Shown here: one piece after another, positions 50,440-59,254 of the stretch
Layout: every line of letters starts with the position of its first letter
Position numbering within the stretch: position 1 is the first letter of the stretch
DNA from: Algoriphagus antarcticus
Lineage (GTDB): Bacteria; Bacteroidota; Bacteroidia; Cytophagales; Cyclobacteriaceae
Assembly: GCF_002150685.1 (NCBI RefSeq)
Contig: NZ_MSSW01000019.1
Location: forward strand, 90,142-154,141
Reading direction: 5' to 3'
DNA: 64,000 bases
Made by a program: the position numbers and the translations under genes
Notes under the pieces: generated by a model
The model's database searches: none
What the model was told of the DNA's origin: nothing
What the model saw: only the letters and a program-made list of their open reading frames with translations

Positions 50440-51579
50440 CTATCTGAGGATACCTCTGGATATGACTATTTTCTGAATCTCAGAGGTTCCTTCATAAATT
50501 TGCGTGATTTTGGCATCTCTCATCAGACGCTCCACATGATATTCTCTCACATATCCATAGCCACCGTGTATTTGTACCGCTTCAATACTTACATCCATAG
50601 CCACCTGTGAAGCATACAATTTTGCCATAGCCGATGCATGAGAATAGTCTTCTCCTTGATCCTTCAACCATGCCGCTTTATACACTAAAAGTCTTGCCGC
50701 TTCAATACTAGTGGCCATATCTGCAAGTTTGAATTGGATAGATTGATGCTGACTGATTGGTTTGCCAAAAGTCTTACGTTCTTTAGAATAAGCCAGTGCA
50801 AATTCATATGCTCCAGCCGCGATCCCCAGTGCTTGGGCTGCGATTCCAATTCTTCCACCATTTAAAGTTTCCATAGCGTAAATGAAACCAAAACCTTCCT
50901 CTCCAATTCGATTTTCTATCGGAACTTTCACATCTGTAAACATAAGTGAAGTGGTGTCAGATGCTCTGATTCCCAGCTTATCTTCTTTATGACCAGAAGT
51001 AAAGCCTTCCCAGCCCTTTTCTACAAAAAATACAGAAATGCCTTTATGCCCTTTGCTGTGATCTGTCTGAGCAAAAATTAGGTATATATCAGCCTGTGAA
51101 CCATTAGTAATCCAATTCTTCGTACCGTTCAAAACATAGTAATCGCCTTCAAGTTTTGCTTCGGTTTTTTGCGATGTGGCATCAGAACCTGCCTCTGGCT
51201 CTGACAGTGCAAAAGCTCCGAGTTTTTGTCCAGATGCCAATGGTTTAAGGTATTTCTCTTTTTGAGCTTCTGAAGCATATCTCTCTATGCCCCAGCACAC
51301 GAGTGAATTGTTCACTGACATCACTACAGAAGCTGAAGCATCGATCTTGGATAATTCCTCCATGGCTATGACATACGAAACGGTATCCATACCGCCTCCA
51401 TTATATTTGGGCTCGATCATCATACCCATGAAGCCAAGTTCTCCCATTTTCTTGATCTCTTCCACTGGAAATCTTGACTCAATATCTCGTTGGATCACTC
51501 CTGGAAGAAGCTCATTTTTTGCAAAATCTCTCGCCGCTTCCTGTACTGCGCGATGCTCTTCTGTAAGTTCAAAATGCAT
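50440..51579 (-). CDS. acyl-CoA dehydrogenase (short/butyryl-chain type)
   Basis: 379 aa. N-terminal helical domain (TEEHRAVQEAARDFAKNE), FAD- and substrate-binding FALSEPEAGSDA (about 122-133) and WITNGSQADIYLIFAQ, and the C-terminal domain with ALGIAAGAYEFALAYSKERKTFG, IQIHGGYGYVREYHVERLMRDAKI and catalytic Glu in QIYEGTSEIQ (about 364). It oxidises acyl-CoA to trans-2-enoyl-CoA, passing electrons to ETF. It stands alone, without other beta-oxidation genes. No promoter element stands out. Confidence 0.95.
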   Translation of the reverse strand: MHFELTEEHRAVQEAARDFAKNELLPGVIQRDIESRFPVEEIKKMGELGFMGMMIEPKYNGGGMDTVSYVIAMEELSKIDASASVVMSVNNSLVCWGIERYASEAQKEKYLKPLASGQKLGAFALSEPEAGSDATSQKTEAKLEGDYYVLNGTKNWITNGSQADIYLIFAQTDHSKGHKGISVFFVEKGWEGFTSGHKEDKLGIRASDTTSLMFTDVKVPIENRIGEEGFGFIYAMETLNGGRIGIAAQALGIAAGAYEFALAYSKERKTFGKPISQHQSIQFKLADMATSIEAARLLVYKAAWLKDQGEDYSHASAMAKLYASQVAMDVSIEAVQIHGGYGYVREYHVERLMRDAKITQIYEGTSEIQKIVISRGILR

Positions 51580-51621
51580 AATACTCTCTCTAAATTTAAC
51601 TACCTGTTAGGAATATATGGC

Positions 51622-51655
51622 AAAAAAAGAAGAGGGACAACGCTTGCCCCTCTTC
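51622..51655 (-). terminator. intrinsic terminator after the zinc peptidase gene
   Basis: Stem GAAGAGGG / CCCTCTTC, followed on the minus strand by seven T. Confidence 0.85.
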
Positions 51656-51677
51656 CAAATATGTTATTTGATCTGTA

Positions 51678-52370
51678 TCAATCCCGTCCGCCAAAGAAAA
51701 CCATTATGTAATAGGCCAAAGTGGTAAGTGCGGCTAGTGCAGCCACCACATAAGTCATTGCTGCCCATTTAAGTGAATCCTTGGACATAGCATATTCATC
51801 GGGAGTCACGATGTTTCTGGTTTTGATCCAGGCTAGTGCACGATTACTGGCATCAAATTCTACAGGCAATGTCACCAAAGTGAAGAGGGTTATGATACTA
51901 TAGGCGCCCACTATAAGAAAGCCAATGATTTCATTGGGGATATTGATGAAAAAACCGCCTACAATAGATGCAATTAAAACAAAATTCAAAATCTTTCCTG
52001 CACTGTTTTGAATCGGAACCAATGTGGATCTTAAATTCAACCAAGCATAGGATGTGGCATGTTGTACAGCGTGCCCACATTCGTGAGATGCTACTGCAGC
52101 TGCGGCTGCATTTCTCCCATAATACACATCCGGACTTAAATTGACTGTTTTATTTTGAGGATTATAATGGTCCGTCAGTTGACCTTCTACAGATATAACT
52201 TGTACGTCTGAGATATTATTGTCGGCAAGCATAAGTTTGGCTATTTCCGCTCCCGATAGGTTAGCTTTAAGTGCTACCTGAGAATATTGCTTGAATTTGC
52301 TCTTGAGCTTTCTGCTCACTAGAAATCCAGCAAGAGCGAATACGACTACGATTAAAATAAGGATTATCAT
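51678..52370 (-). CDS. membrane zinc metallopeptidase (YugP type, PF04298)
   Basis: 230 aa. A TM helix at about 2-19, the metal motif H96-E-C-G-H100 (VASHECGHAVQHATSY), the preceding strand LSPDVYYGRNAAAAAVASHE, and then three TM segments (about 125-143, 146-165 and 205-225). The third metal ligand is probably an acidic residue near EFDASNRAL (about 170). Biological role unknown. The gene is followed by a terminator and preceded by the panC operon in the same direction. Confidence 0.88.
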   Translation of the reverse strand: MIILILIVVVFALAGFLVSRKLKSKFKQYSQVALKANLSGAEIAKLMLADNNISDVQVISVEGQLTDHYNPQNKTVNLSPDVYYGRNAAAAAVASHECGHAVQHATSYAWLNLRSTLVPIQNSAGKILNFVLIASIVGGFFINIPNEIIGFLIVGAYSIITLFTLVTLPVEFDASNRALAWIKTRNIVTPDEYAMSKDSLKWAAMTYVVAALAALTTLAYYIMVFFGGRD

Positions 52371-52401
52371 AAGTTATTGTGTTTGCAAGGTTGAATACGT
52401 T

Positions 52402-53406
52402 TTAAGTTTGCTCGGGTTTTTTCCAAGACGGTAATTTCATCATTATTAACCAGCTTATAAGGCCAGCTCCTAATATTACAATTACCTGAGTACTGTGAAT
52501 AATCACCGCGAAGATTTTCCCGTCTACTTCCGAGATACCCAACTGTATCAAAATGAAGGCCACCAGTGCATGGAAGGTGCCTATACCTCCCTGAACAGGG
52601 GCTATCATGCCAATACTTCCCATTACCATGACTAAAAGCACTTCACCCGAAGACAAATTGGCAGTACTGGGTATACCGAAAGAAATGGTGTACATGGTCA
52701 TGAAATAAATAACCCAAAGCAAAACTGAGCTTATCCAAAAACCTGTTGGATTAGATAATTTGCCAATTCTCTTGAGTCCCGAAAGAATCTCTCTGAAAAA
52801 ATGTTGGAGTTTATTTATTAATCCATGGTCACGAAACTGCTTGAAAATATAGAATATCAAAAGCATAAGAACTGCTATTCCCCCAACTACAACGGGAAGA
52901 TTGGAAAGAATAGTTTGCCCAAGGGATTCCAAATCAATTAGTTGGCGTGTTAGACTCAAGAACAGCTCTTTTTCCACTAAAAAAGCTAGGATAATGGTAG
53001 TTACAAGACACAGTAAATCTACGCTACGCTCTACTATGACAGTCCCAATTAGATAGCCAACAGAGATTCCATTTGTCCGAGTAAGAACTCCGCATCGGGC
53101 TACCTCTCCTGCTCTCGGTATAAGCATGTTGACCAAGTTGCCGATCATGACAGCATGGTAGGCACGTGTCAGCGTTACTTTTTTTCCTTCCTCAGTATCA
53201 ATCAATAAAATCCAACGCCAGCTTCTCACGAGGTAGCCAAGCATTGAGATCACCAATGAAAACATTATCCAAGCCCAATTACTTGATCTGATTTGGTCAA
53301 TCAATTCATCTAATGCGATGTCCTGGTACAAAAACCAAAAAATCCAGACTGCAATTCCTAGAGAAATTAAAATCTGGATAAATTGCCTGATGTATTTTTG
53401 CCCCAT
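52402..53406 (-). CDS. YbhN/UPF0104-family integral membrane protein (flippase-like)
   Basis: 334 aa with about eight TM segments. Family motif region PRAGEVARCGVLTRTNG (about 99-115) and the PVQGGIGTFHALVAFIL end segment match the lysylphosphatidylglycerol synthase TM-domain superfamily. Function is not known for this subgroup. It is the last gene of the panC-panD operon; its ATG shares one base with the panD stop (TGATG), so it is co-translated. Confidence 0.85.
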   Translation of the reverse strand: MGQKYIRQFIQILISLGIAVWIFWFLYQDIALDELIDQIRSSNWAWIMFSLVISMLGYLVRSWRWILLIDTEEGKKVTLTRAYHAVMIGNLVNMLIPRAGEVARCGVLTRTNGISVGYLIGTVIVERSVDLLCLVTTIILAFLVEKELFLSLTRQLIDLESLGQTILSNLPVVVGGIAVLMLLIFYIFKQFRDHGLINKLQHFFREILSGLKRIGKLSNPTGFWISSVLLWVIYFMTMYTISFGIPSTANLSSGEVLLVMVMGSIGMIAPVQGGIGTFHALVAFILIQLGISEVDGKIFAVIIHSTQVIVILGAGLISWLIMMKLPSWKKPEQT

Positions 53407-53753
53407 CAGATGAGTTTATTTTGCTCGTCTGGGAAGATCAAAACAGGCTTAAATTTTTTAGCTTCTTCTATTTCCATTCCTGCATAAGAAATGATGATTA
53501 TGATATCTCCTACTTGTACCTTTCTTGCGGCTGGACCATTCAGACAAACTTGTCCTGAACCTCTTTCGCCTGTGATCACGTAAGTTTCCAGTCTTTCGCC
53601 GTTATTTACATTGACGATTTGAACTTTCTCATTTGCAATAAGATTGGCTGCATCCATCAGGTCTTCATCGATGGTGATTGAGCCTACATAGTGCAATTCT
53701 GCCTGGGTAATCTTCACCCGGTGAATCTTTGATTTCAGTACCTGAATTTGCAT
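53406..53753 (-). CDS. panD: aspartate 1-decarboxylase
   Basis: 115 aa. Self-cleaving pyruvoyl enzyme: cleavage between G24 and S25 in [10 protein letters not shown] generates the pyruvoyl group on the new N-terminus of the alpha chain. R54 region RLETYVITG and [12 protein letters not shown] for substrate and folding. It makes beta-alanine for pantothenate and coenzyme A. It follows panC by 21 bp and overlaps the membrane protein gene by one base. Its cleavage may need no PanZ helper in this phylum (inference). Confidence 0.96.
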   Translation of the reverse strand: MQIQVLKSKIHRVKITQAELHYVGSITIDEDLMDAANLIANEKVQIVNVNNGERLETYVITGERGSGQVCLNGPAARKVQVGDIIIIISYAGMEIEEAKKFKPVLIFPDEQNKLI

Positions 53754-53774
53754 TGGTTTAATTTTGCGGCAAAA

Positions 53775-54623
53775 TTAGGAAATTATTGGCAGGTTGTCGA
53801 TTAATCTAATTTTTCCTAGGTAGGCTGCTACACAAATTGATGATTTCTGACTTGCGTCAAAATCCATGTAGTTCATAAAGCTGTCAGGATGAATCATTTC
53901 AAAATATTCTAAACTTGCCAAGGACATTTCCTCAAAATCGCGTTTGATTTGATTCTGCACTTCAAACCATGGCTTGATGGCTAAAAGTTCCTGCTTCGCC
54001 TTGGTCAAACTGTTAATTAAAATCAAAGCCTGGCTCCTTTCTTCGGGTGAGAGGCGTAAGTTTCGGGAGGACATTGCCAGTCCATCATCTTCTCTTCTTG
54101 TTGGCACGATCACTAGCTGCACATCCATCGAAAGGTCTTTGATCAACCTTTTTATGATACCCGTTTGTTGGAGGTCTTTCTGTCCAAAATAAGCTTTGTG
54201 AGGTTTGATGATGTTGAAAAGTTTGGAAACAACTATTCCTACTCCATTAAAATGACCTGGTCGAAAGGCTCCTTCTAAAACCGTTTCAAGATCACCAAAA
54301 TTGATACTAAGCTTGGGCTTTTCGGGATAGATAGTATCTATTTTAGGAATGAAAACAAAGTCTACATTTTCACTCTTAAGTTTACTTAAATCCTCATTTA
54401 AAGTTGCAGGATAGTTGTCAAAATCTTCCTGATTATTGAATTGTGTAGGGTTCACAAAGATCGAAACGATCACAATATCAGATTCTTCTTTGGCTTTTCT
54501 TACCAGGTCGAGATGACCCTCATGAAGCGCTCCCATCGTTGGGATCAAACCTATGGATTTATCGCTTTTAAGGAATTTAAACCAATATTTTTGCCAATCG
54601 GCTCCAGTATAGATTACTTGCAC
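53775..54623 (-). CDS. panC: pantothenate synthetase
   Basis: 282 aa, start codon GTG at 54623; I see no ATG in frame that would fit. HxGH motif in PTMGALHEGHLDLV (about 29-42), NPTQFNNQEDFDNYP, YFGQKDLQQTGIIKRL and RREDDGLAMSSRNLRLS (KMSKS-equivalent). It condenses pantoate and beta-alanine with ATP; beta-alanine is supplied by the PanD encoded next. panB is not in the window. Confidence 0.96.
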   Translation of the reverse strand: MQVIYTGADWQKYWFKFLKSDKSIGLIPTMGALHEGHLDLVRKAKEESDIVIVSIFVNPTQFNNQEDFDNYPATLNEDLSKLKSENVDFVFIPKIDTIYPEKPKLSINFGDLETVLEGAFRPGHFNGVGIVVSKLFNIIKPHKAYFGQKDLQQTGIIKRLIKDLSMDVQLVIVPTRREDDGLAMSSRNLRLSPEERSQALILINSLTKAKQELLAIKPWFEVQNQIKRDFEEMSLASLEYFEMIHPDSFMNYMDFDASQKSSICVAAYLGKIRLIDNLPIIS

Positions 54624-54654
54624 TGGTAGAGGGTTTAGAATGGGTAAATAGGGG

Positions 54655-54662
54655 CAAATGTA
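54655..54662 (-). promoter_or_regulatory. -7 promoter element (TACATTTG) of the panC-panD operon
   Basis: TACATTTG then CCCC on the minus strand, 31 bp before the panC start. The divergent element at 54705 is 42 bp away, so the two operons share the 129-bp gap. Confidence 0.55.
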
Positions 54663-54704
54663 TATTATTATTCAACAAAACAAGGCTATTAAGGCTTTTT
54701 TTAT

Positions 54705-54712
54705 TATCTTTG
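54705..54712 (+). promoter_or_regulatory. -7 promoter element (TATCTTTG) of the GT5-like gene
   Basis: TATCTTTG then CGCAGT, 40 bp before the ATG at 54753. Confidence 0.6.
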
Positions 54713-54752
54713 CGCAGTTGTTTTTTCACCTTCAACTTAAAATCCAATAAGC

Positions 54753-55571
54753 ATGTCCAAATTACGTATTCTCTACGTTGCCAGTGAAATCAACCCTTTT
54801 CTCCAAACATCACAAGTTGCCAATTTCTTAAGATCCCTTCCTCAAGCTATGCAAGAGCGTGGTATGGAAATTCGGATTTTGGTGCCAAGATTCGGCCTGA
54901 TTAACGAGCGAAAGAATAGACTTCATGAGGTTGTGAGATTGTCAGGCATTAATATCGCAGTGGGAGAAGAGGAGAAACCTTTAGTAATTAAAGTTGCTTC
55001 AATACCAAACGCGAAGCTTCAAGTTTATTTTATAGACAATGAAGATTATTTCCAACGCAAACATGTATTCCATGACAAGCAACACAAGTTCTACGAAGAC
55101 AATGACGAGCGAGCAATTTTCTTCTGTAAGGGAGTAATTGAAACGGTCAAAAAACTTGGTTGGGCTCCGGATATCGTTCATTGTAATGACTGGATGACAA
55201 GTTTGATACCGATGTATTTGAAGACCACCTACAAAAGTGAGCCACTCTTCAAAAACACTAAATCTGTTTTCGCGGTTTATAACAATGGATTTTCGCATAC
55301 CTTTGGCGATGATTTGTTAAACAAGGTTAAGATGGTCGATATAGATGACGCTATTTTAGCACCTTTGATGAGCAAAGATTACACAGGATTTATCAAGATG
55401 GGAATGGAGTATGCCGACTTGATAGTCAAAGGCGGTGAAGTTTCCGCAGAATTAAACCAACTAATCGAGGGTTTCTCAAAAGACAAAAAGTTTGAAATCA
55501 GTATTGAATCAGAATCAGAAGCGCAGGCTCATGAAGAGCTCTTCGACATATATACCAACCTCGCCGGTTAA
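54753..55571 (+). CDS. truncated GT5 (glycogen/starch synthase-like) N-terminal domain protein
   Basis: 272 aa, only the N-terminal Rossmann half of a GT5 glycosyltransferase. Recognisable: LRILYVASEINPF at the start, RILVPRFG, FIDNEDYF, DNDERAIFFCKGVIE and PDIVHCNDWMTSLIPMYLK (about 145-165). The ADP-glucose site KxGGL, normally right after the first strand, is replaced by LQTSQVANFL, and the C-terminal GT1-type domain is missing entirely. It is therefore unlikely to make glycogen. Bacteroidetes genomes often hold such a short form next to panC. It overlaps the DUF4270 gene by 41 bp, which suggests a shared role at the cell surface. Confidence 0.8.
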   Translation: MSKLRILYVASEINPFLQTSQVANFLRSLPQAMQERGMEIRILVPRFGLINERKNRLHEVVRLSGINIAVGEEEKPLVIKVASIPNAKLQVYFIDNEDYFQRKHVFHDKQHKFYEDNDERAIFFCKGVIETVKKLGWAPDIVHCNDWMTSLIPMYLKTTYKSEPLFKNTKSVFAVYNNGFSHTFGDDLLNKVKMVDIDDAILAPLMSKDYTGFIKMGMEYADLIVKGGEVSAELNQLIEGFSKDKKFEISIESESEAQAHEELFDIYTNLAG

Positions 55572-56919
55572 TCTGGCATTTGGGGCAGTCCTGACCCTAT
55601 TTCTAATTAGTTCTTGTAGTGACCCTGCTACAGTAGGCATTGAGCTAGCTCCCGGAAACAACCAAATCGGTGTTGTTTTCGAGGAGTTTGAACTTCCTGC
55701 TCAGGTAGTATTACTGGATTCATTTAATACGACCAACCAGTCAGTCCTTGTCGTGGGAGAAGAGGAAGATGACTTCTTTGGGAAGACATCTGGAACTGGA
55801 TATACCAGACTTTCATTTGATCCCAATGCAACCCTTCCGAAAGCGGATGCAATTTTGGATTCAATTTTCTTCAAATTAAATATAAGAAGTATAAGTGGTA
55901 ATGATTTAGATCAAGCCAAATTCTACTCGGTGCATAAACTCAAGGAGCAAATTCTCGATACAATTTATTACAATTTCGATGAATTGACTTATGAAGCAAC
56001 TCCTTTAGCTTCGGGTGAAGTTGTCTTCGGAGAAAAAACAGACACAATAGTTTCTCTTCAGGTAACGCCTGAATTTGCTGCGGAGATATTTGCAGAGATG
56101 AAAGACGGTATTAATTTTAATAATGTATTTGGTTTCAGAGACTATTTCCCTGGAATTGCAATAAAGGGTAAACAAGGGGATAATACATCAATCAGTGTGG
56201 GTCTAGGGACTGGCACCGGAATTCTTGCTTACTATCATAGCGAAGGGGATACTACTTCTAAGAGCTACAATATTTCAGCAGGTGTAAGGCTCTCAGGCGG
56301 ATCATTTGCTGCAGCAAGGAGTTTTAGCGGTATTAAAAGCGATAAAACTGGAACTCCAACATCGGTGGTCACAGAAACTAAGAAGGCATATGATGTAGGT
56401 CCTCTTGTAGGAATGAAAGCAGGTCTTGGAATGGTCATCAAACTGGACACTAGCCCATTTGATGCCTTCTTGGATACACTTTCGGGAGTAACATTCAATC
56501 AAGTTGCTCTGGAAATTGGTGAACTGGAAGAACAGGCCGAAACAAAGTTAGTTCCTGCAACTATTGCAATGCATTTTACGGATTCAAGAAATGATATTTT
56601 AACATCCTCGACTGGTATTTCATTAAGTGTTCAGGCAGACGGATTTTCACAAGTATTCACAAATGAGAACGGGAAAGAGGTCCCAAACACAAATTCTCCA
56701 ACTGTCTTGCAATACAATTCGGAAACTAGGATATATAGTCAGTTCATTACATCCCATGTCAATGCTTTATTCAGGGAACAACTTACAAGAAAAGACTGGC
56801 TGCTTTATGGAGGTTTCTTTGCAGAGGACGGAAGTGACGTTTTCAAAAAGTCCCTACGCCAATTTGTAGTACGTAAAAATAAAGTAAAAGTAAAAGTAAT
56901 ATACTCCAGATCTAGGTAG
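55531..56919 (+). CDS. DUF4270-family lipoprotein
   Basis: 462 aa from the ATG at 55531, which begins a lipoprotein signal (AVLTLFLISSCSDP, Cys about 30). The start lies inside the previous gene in another frame (41-bp overlap). The mature part is beta-rich and has the DUF4270 pattern: DPATVGIELAPG, TRLSFDPNATLPKADAILDSIFFKL, and a C-terminal strand ending FVVRKNKVKVKVIYSRSR. No enzymatic motif. Probably surface- or periplasm-located and possibly involved in polymer handling. A terminator follows. Confidence 0.85.
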   Translation: MKSSSTYIPTSPVNLAFGAVLTLFLISSCSDPATVGIELAPGNNQIGVVFEEFELPAQVVLLDSFNTTNQSVLVVGEEEDDFFGKTSGTGYTRLSFDPNATLPKADAILDSIFFKLNIRSISGNDLDQAKFYSVHKLKEQILDTIYYNFDELTYEATPLASGEVVFGEKTDTIVSLQVTPEFAAEIFAEMKDGINFNNVFGFRDYFPGIAIKGKQGDNTSISVGLGTGTGILAYYHSEGDTTSKSYNISAGVRLSGGSFAAARSFSGIKSDKTGTPTSVVTETKKAYDVGPLVGMKAGLGMVIKLDTSPFDAFLDTLSGVTFNQVALEIGELEEQAETKLVPATIAMHFTDSRNDILTSSTGISLSVQADGFSQVFTNENGKEVPNTNSPTVLQYNSETRIYSQFITSHVNALFREQLTRKDWLLYGGFFAEDGSDVFKKSLRQFVVRKNKVKVKVIYSRSR

Positions 56920-56946
56920 CACAATCGATTTCGAAGAAGATCTTAT

Positions 56947-56986
56947 AATCCACTTTCTAATTTTTAGGAAGTGGATTATTTTTTTT
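56947..56986 (+). terminator. intrinsic terminator after the DUF4270 gene
   Basis: Stem AATCCACTT / AAGTGGATT with a T-run of eight. Confidence 0.85.
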
Positions 56987-57041
56987 GGGATGAAAGCTGT
57001 TTCTTTGCAGAAGTTAAAATTTATCTTTAGAATTTTTCTAT

Positions 57042-58883
57042 ATGTGTGGAATCGTAGCATACGTGGGGCAACAAGAAGCCCTGCCTATAATCATCAAAGG
57101 CCTTAGAAGGCTAGAATACCGAGGTTATGATAGTGCTGGTGTTGCGCTATTGGACAGCAATGGCCTAAGTATTTATAAAAAGAAGGGAAAAGTTTCCGAA
57201 TTGGAAAAATATCTTGAGTCCACTTCTGATTTAGGATCTACCATCGGTATTGGTCATACACGCTGGGCCACCCATGGTGAGCCAAATGATGCCAATGCAC
57301 ATCCTCATTATTCTTCCTCTGAAAAAATTGCTATGATCCATAATGGAATCATAGAAAACTACGAGGTACTTAAGCAGGATCTTCAACAGAAAGGCTACAC
57401 TTTTCAGTCAGATACTGATACAGAGGTCTTCATTAAGTTTATAGAGGACATCCAGCTCAATAATCACTGTAGTTTGGAGGAGGCACTTAGACTAGCCCTT
57501 CATAAGGTAGTTGGGGCTTACGCAATTGTATTGATCAATAAAGAAGAGCCAGATACGCTAATCGCAGCCAGAAAAGGCTCTCCATTGGTTATTGGGGTAG
57601 GAGAAGACGAGTACTTCCTTGCCTCTGATGCCACACCGATTATCGAATACACCAACAAGGTGGTCTATTTGGACGATTTTGAAATAGCAGTTATCCGTAA
57701 CAATCGTCTTCAGATAAAAACTATTGAGAACGTAGAAACCAATCCCTATATCAATCAACTGGAAATGGAATTGGAAGCCATTGAAAAAGGTGGATACGAC
57801 CATTTCATGCTGAAAGAAATCTACGAGCAGCCCAAGTCAATTGCTGATTGCCTGAGAGGTCGTCTGGACGCAAAGTCAGGACGCTTGGTTCTAGGAGGTT
57901 TACGTGATTATATGAATAAATTCCAAAATGCTGAGCGGATCATTATCACAGCTTGTGGTACATCTTGGCATGCTGGTCTAGTAGCAGAATATCTTTTTGA
58001 GGAATTTGCCCGCGTTCCTGTAGAGGTGGAATACGCCTCTGAATTCAGGTATAGAAATCCTGTCGTAGGTGAAAAAGATTTTGTAATTGCCATTTCCCAA
58101 TCCGGTGAGACTGCGGATACTTTGGCAGCTATCGAGCTTGCCAAATCCAAAGGAGCAACAATTTTTGGGGTTTGTAATGTGGTAGGATCATCGATTCCGA
58201 GAACAACGCATGCAGGATCTTATACTCACGCAGGCCCTGAAATAGGGGTAGCATCTACCAAAGCTTTTACGGCTCAGATTTCAGTACTAGCTATGATGGC
58301 CCTCAAGCTAGGTTATCAGAGAGGCACTTTGCCAGAAAGTAAATATATACAGCTTTTACATGAACTAGAGGCAATCCCTGGAAAGGTGGAGCAGGCATTG
58401 AAAACAAATGATGCAATCAAATATATTGCTGAAGAGTACAAGAATGTAAGGAATGCACTTTACTTGGGCAGAGGATATAATTTCCCGGTTGCTCTAGAAG
58501 GAGCCTTGAAACTCAAAGAAATTTCCTATATCCATGCAGAGGGATATCCGGCTGCAGAGATGAAGCATGGCCCGATTGCTTTGATAGATGAAGAAATGCC
58601 TGTATTTTTTATTGCTACTAAGGATAGCTCTTATGAAAAAGTAGTAAGCAATATACAGGAAGTAAAAGCTAGAAAAGGAAAAGTGATCGCTGTAGTCACT
58701 GAAGGAGATACGCAAGTGAAAGCAATTGCAGATCATGTGATTGAAGTCCCTGCAACTCACGAAGCTTTTGCTCCTCTTGTTGCGGTAGTTCCATTACAGT
58801 TACTCTCTTACCACATAGCGGTGATGCGAGGCTGTAACGTAGATCAGCCGAGGAATTTGGCGAAATCTGTAACCGTAGAATAA
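57042..58883 (+). CDS. glmS: glutamine--fructose-6-phosphate aminotransferase (isomerizing)
   Basis: 613 aa. N-terminal glutaminase with the nucleophile Cys after the initiator Met (MCGIVAYVG), GHTRWATHGEPNDANAHPH and the HNGIIENY motif. C-terminal two SIS domains: CGTSWHAGLVAEYLFEE, SQSGETADTLAAI, and GRGYNFPVALEGALKLKEISYIHAEGYPAAEMKHGPIALI, closing with NLAKSVTVE. It makes glucosamine 6-phosphate, the first amino sugar for peptidoglycan and lipid A. No glmS ribozyme is visible in the 122-bp gap upstream. Terminator follows. Confidence 0.97.
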   Translation: MCGIVAYVGQQEALPIIIKGLRRLEYRGYDSAGVALLDSNGLSIYKKKGKVSELEKYLESTSDLGSTIGIGHTRWATHGEPNDANAHPHYSSSEKIAMIHNGIIENYEVLKQDLQQKGYTFQSDTDTEVFIKFIEDIQLNNHCSLEEALRLALHKVVGAYAIVLINKEEPDTLIAARKGSPLVIGVGEDEYFLASDATPIIEYTNKVVYLDDFEIAVIRNNRLQIKTIENVETNPYINQLEMELEAIEKGGYDHFMLKEIYEQPKSIADCLRGRLDAKSGRLVLGGLRDYMNKFQNAERIIITACGTSWHAGLVAEYLFEEFARVPVEVEYASEFRYRNPVVGEKDFVIAISQSGETADTLAAIELAKSKGATIFGVCNVVGSSIPRTTHAGSYTHAGPEIGVASTKAFTAQISVLAMMALKLGYQRGTLPESKYIQLLHELEAIPGKVEQALKTNDAIKYIAEEYKNVRNALYLGRGYNFPVALEGALKLKEISYIHAEGYPAAEMKHGPIALIDEEMPVFFIATKDSSYEKVVSNIQEVKARKGKVIAVVTEGDTQVKAIADHVIEVPATHEAFAPLVAVVPLQLLSYHIAVMRGCNVDQPRNLAKSVTVE

Positions 58884-58889
58884 TCTTCA

Positions 58890-58917
58890 AAGGCTGTCCA
58901 AACGGGCAGCCTTTTTT
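58890..58917. terminator. intrinsic terminator shared by glmS and the Kazal gene
   Basis: Stem AAGGCTGTCC / GGGCAGCCTT (one G-U) with a T-run; it overlaps the last codon of the convergent Kazal-type gene. Confidence 0.85.
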
Positions 58918-59140
58918 AATTACATTCCCCCGTTGTCCAAGAAGTAACACCAGATAAGTCTGCTTCACAAGCGTTTGAATATGTTATGCCGTTACAACCA
59001 CAGACAGGATTGTAATCTGAAGTACAAGCCCCTTGCCTTATTTTGTCTGAGTCTATGCAAGTGTTGTTGGGCTTTTCCTCTTCACATCCCAGGATATAGA
59101 AGAAGCCAATGGCGAGGAGTAAGTTTTTTGGGTGTTTCAC
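58916..59140 (-). CDS. Kazal-type (serine protease inhibitor) lipoprotein
   Basis: 74 aa from the GTG at 59140, which gives MKHPKNLLLAIGFFYILGC with a lipoprotein Cys (about 19); a TTG five codons upstream is possible. The mature part has the Kazal pattern with six cysteines: NTC, GAC, DYNPVCGCNGITYSNACEA, and TTGEC, enough for three disulfides. Kazal domains block serine proteases by a canonical loop around the second Cys. It is presumably anchored in a membrane, facing the periplasm or surface. The reactive-loop residue cannot be assigned with confidence. Confidence 0.85.
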   Translation of the reverse strand: MKHPKNLLLAIGFFYILGCEEEKPNNTCIDSDKIRQGACTSDYNPVCGCNGITYSNACEADLSGVTSWTTGECN

Positions 59141-59228
59141 GTATTTGAGACGCAATAACTCAATAAAGCGCTACACTCCTTTCCGCTTTATAGTTGGAAG
59201 AGGTATTCCCCCTCCGGATAAATTTGTC

Positions 59229-59236
59229 TACTTTTG
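59229..59236 (+). promoter_or_regulatory. -7 promoter element (TACTTTTG) of prfA
   Basis: TACTTTTG then CGCAGC, 18 bp before the ATG at 59255. Confidence 0.6.
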
Positions 59237-59254
59237 CGCAGCGATTAAAAAACT

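Noticed and set aside
57000..57041. glmS ribozyme or regulatory RNA upstream of glmS
   Set aside because: The gap is only 122 bp, contains the upstream terminator, and shows no ribozyme-like core; glmS ribozymes are mainly in Firmicutes.
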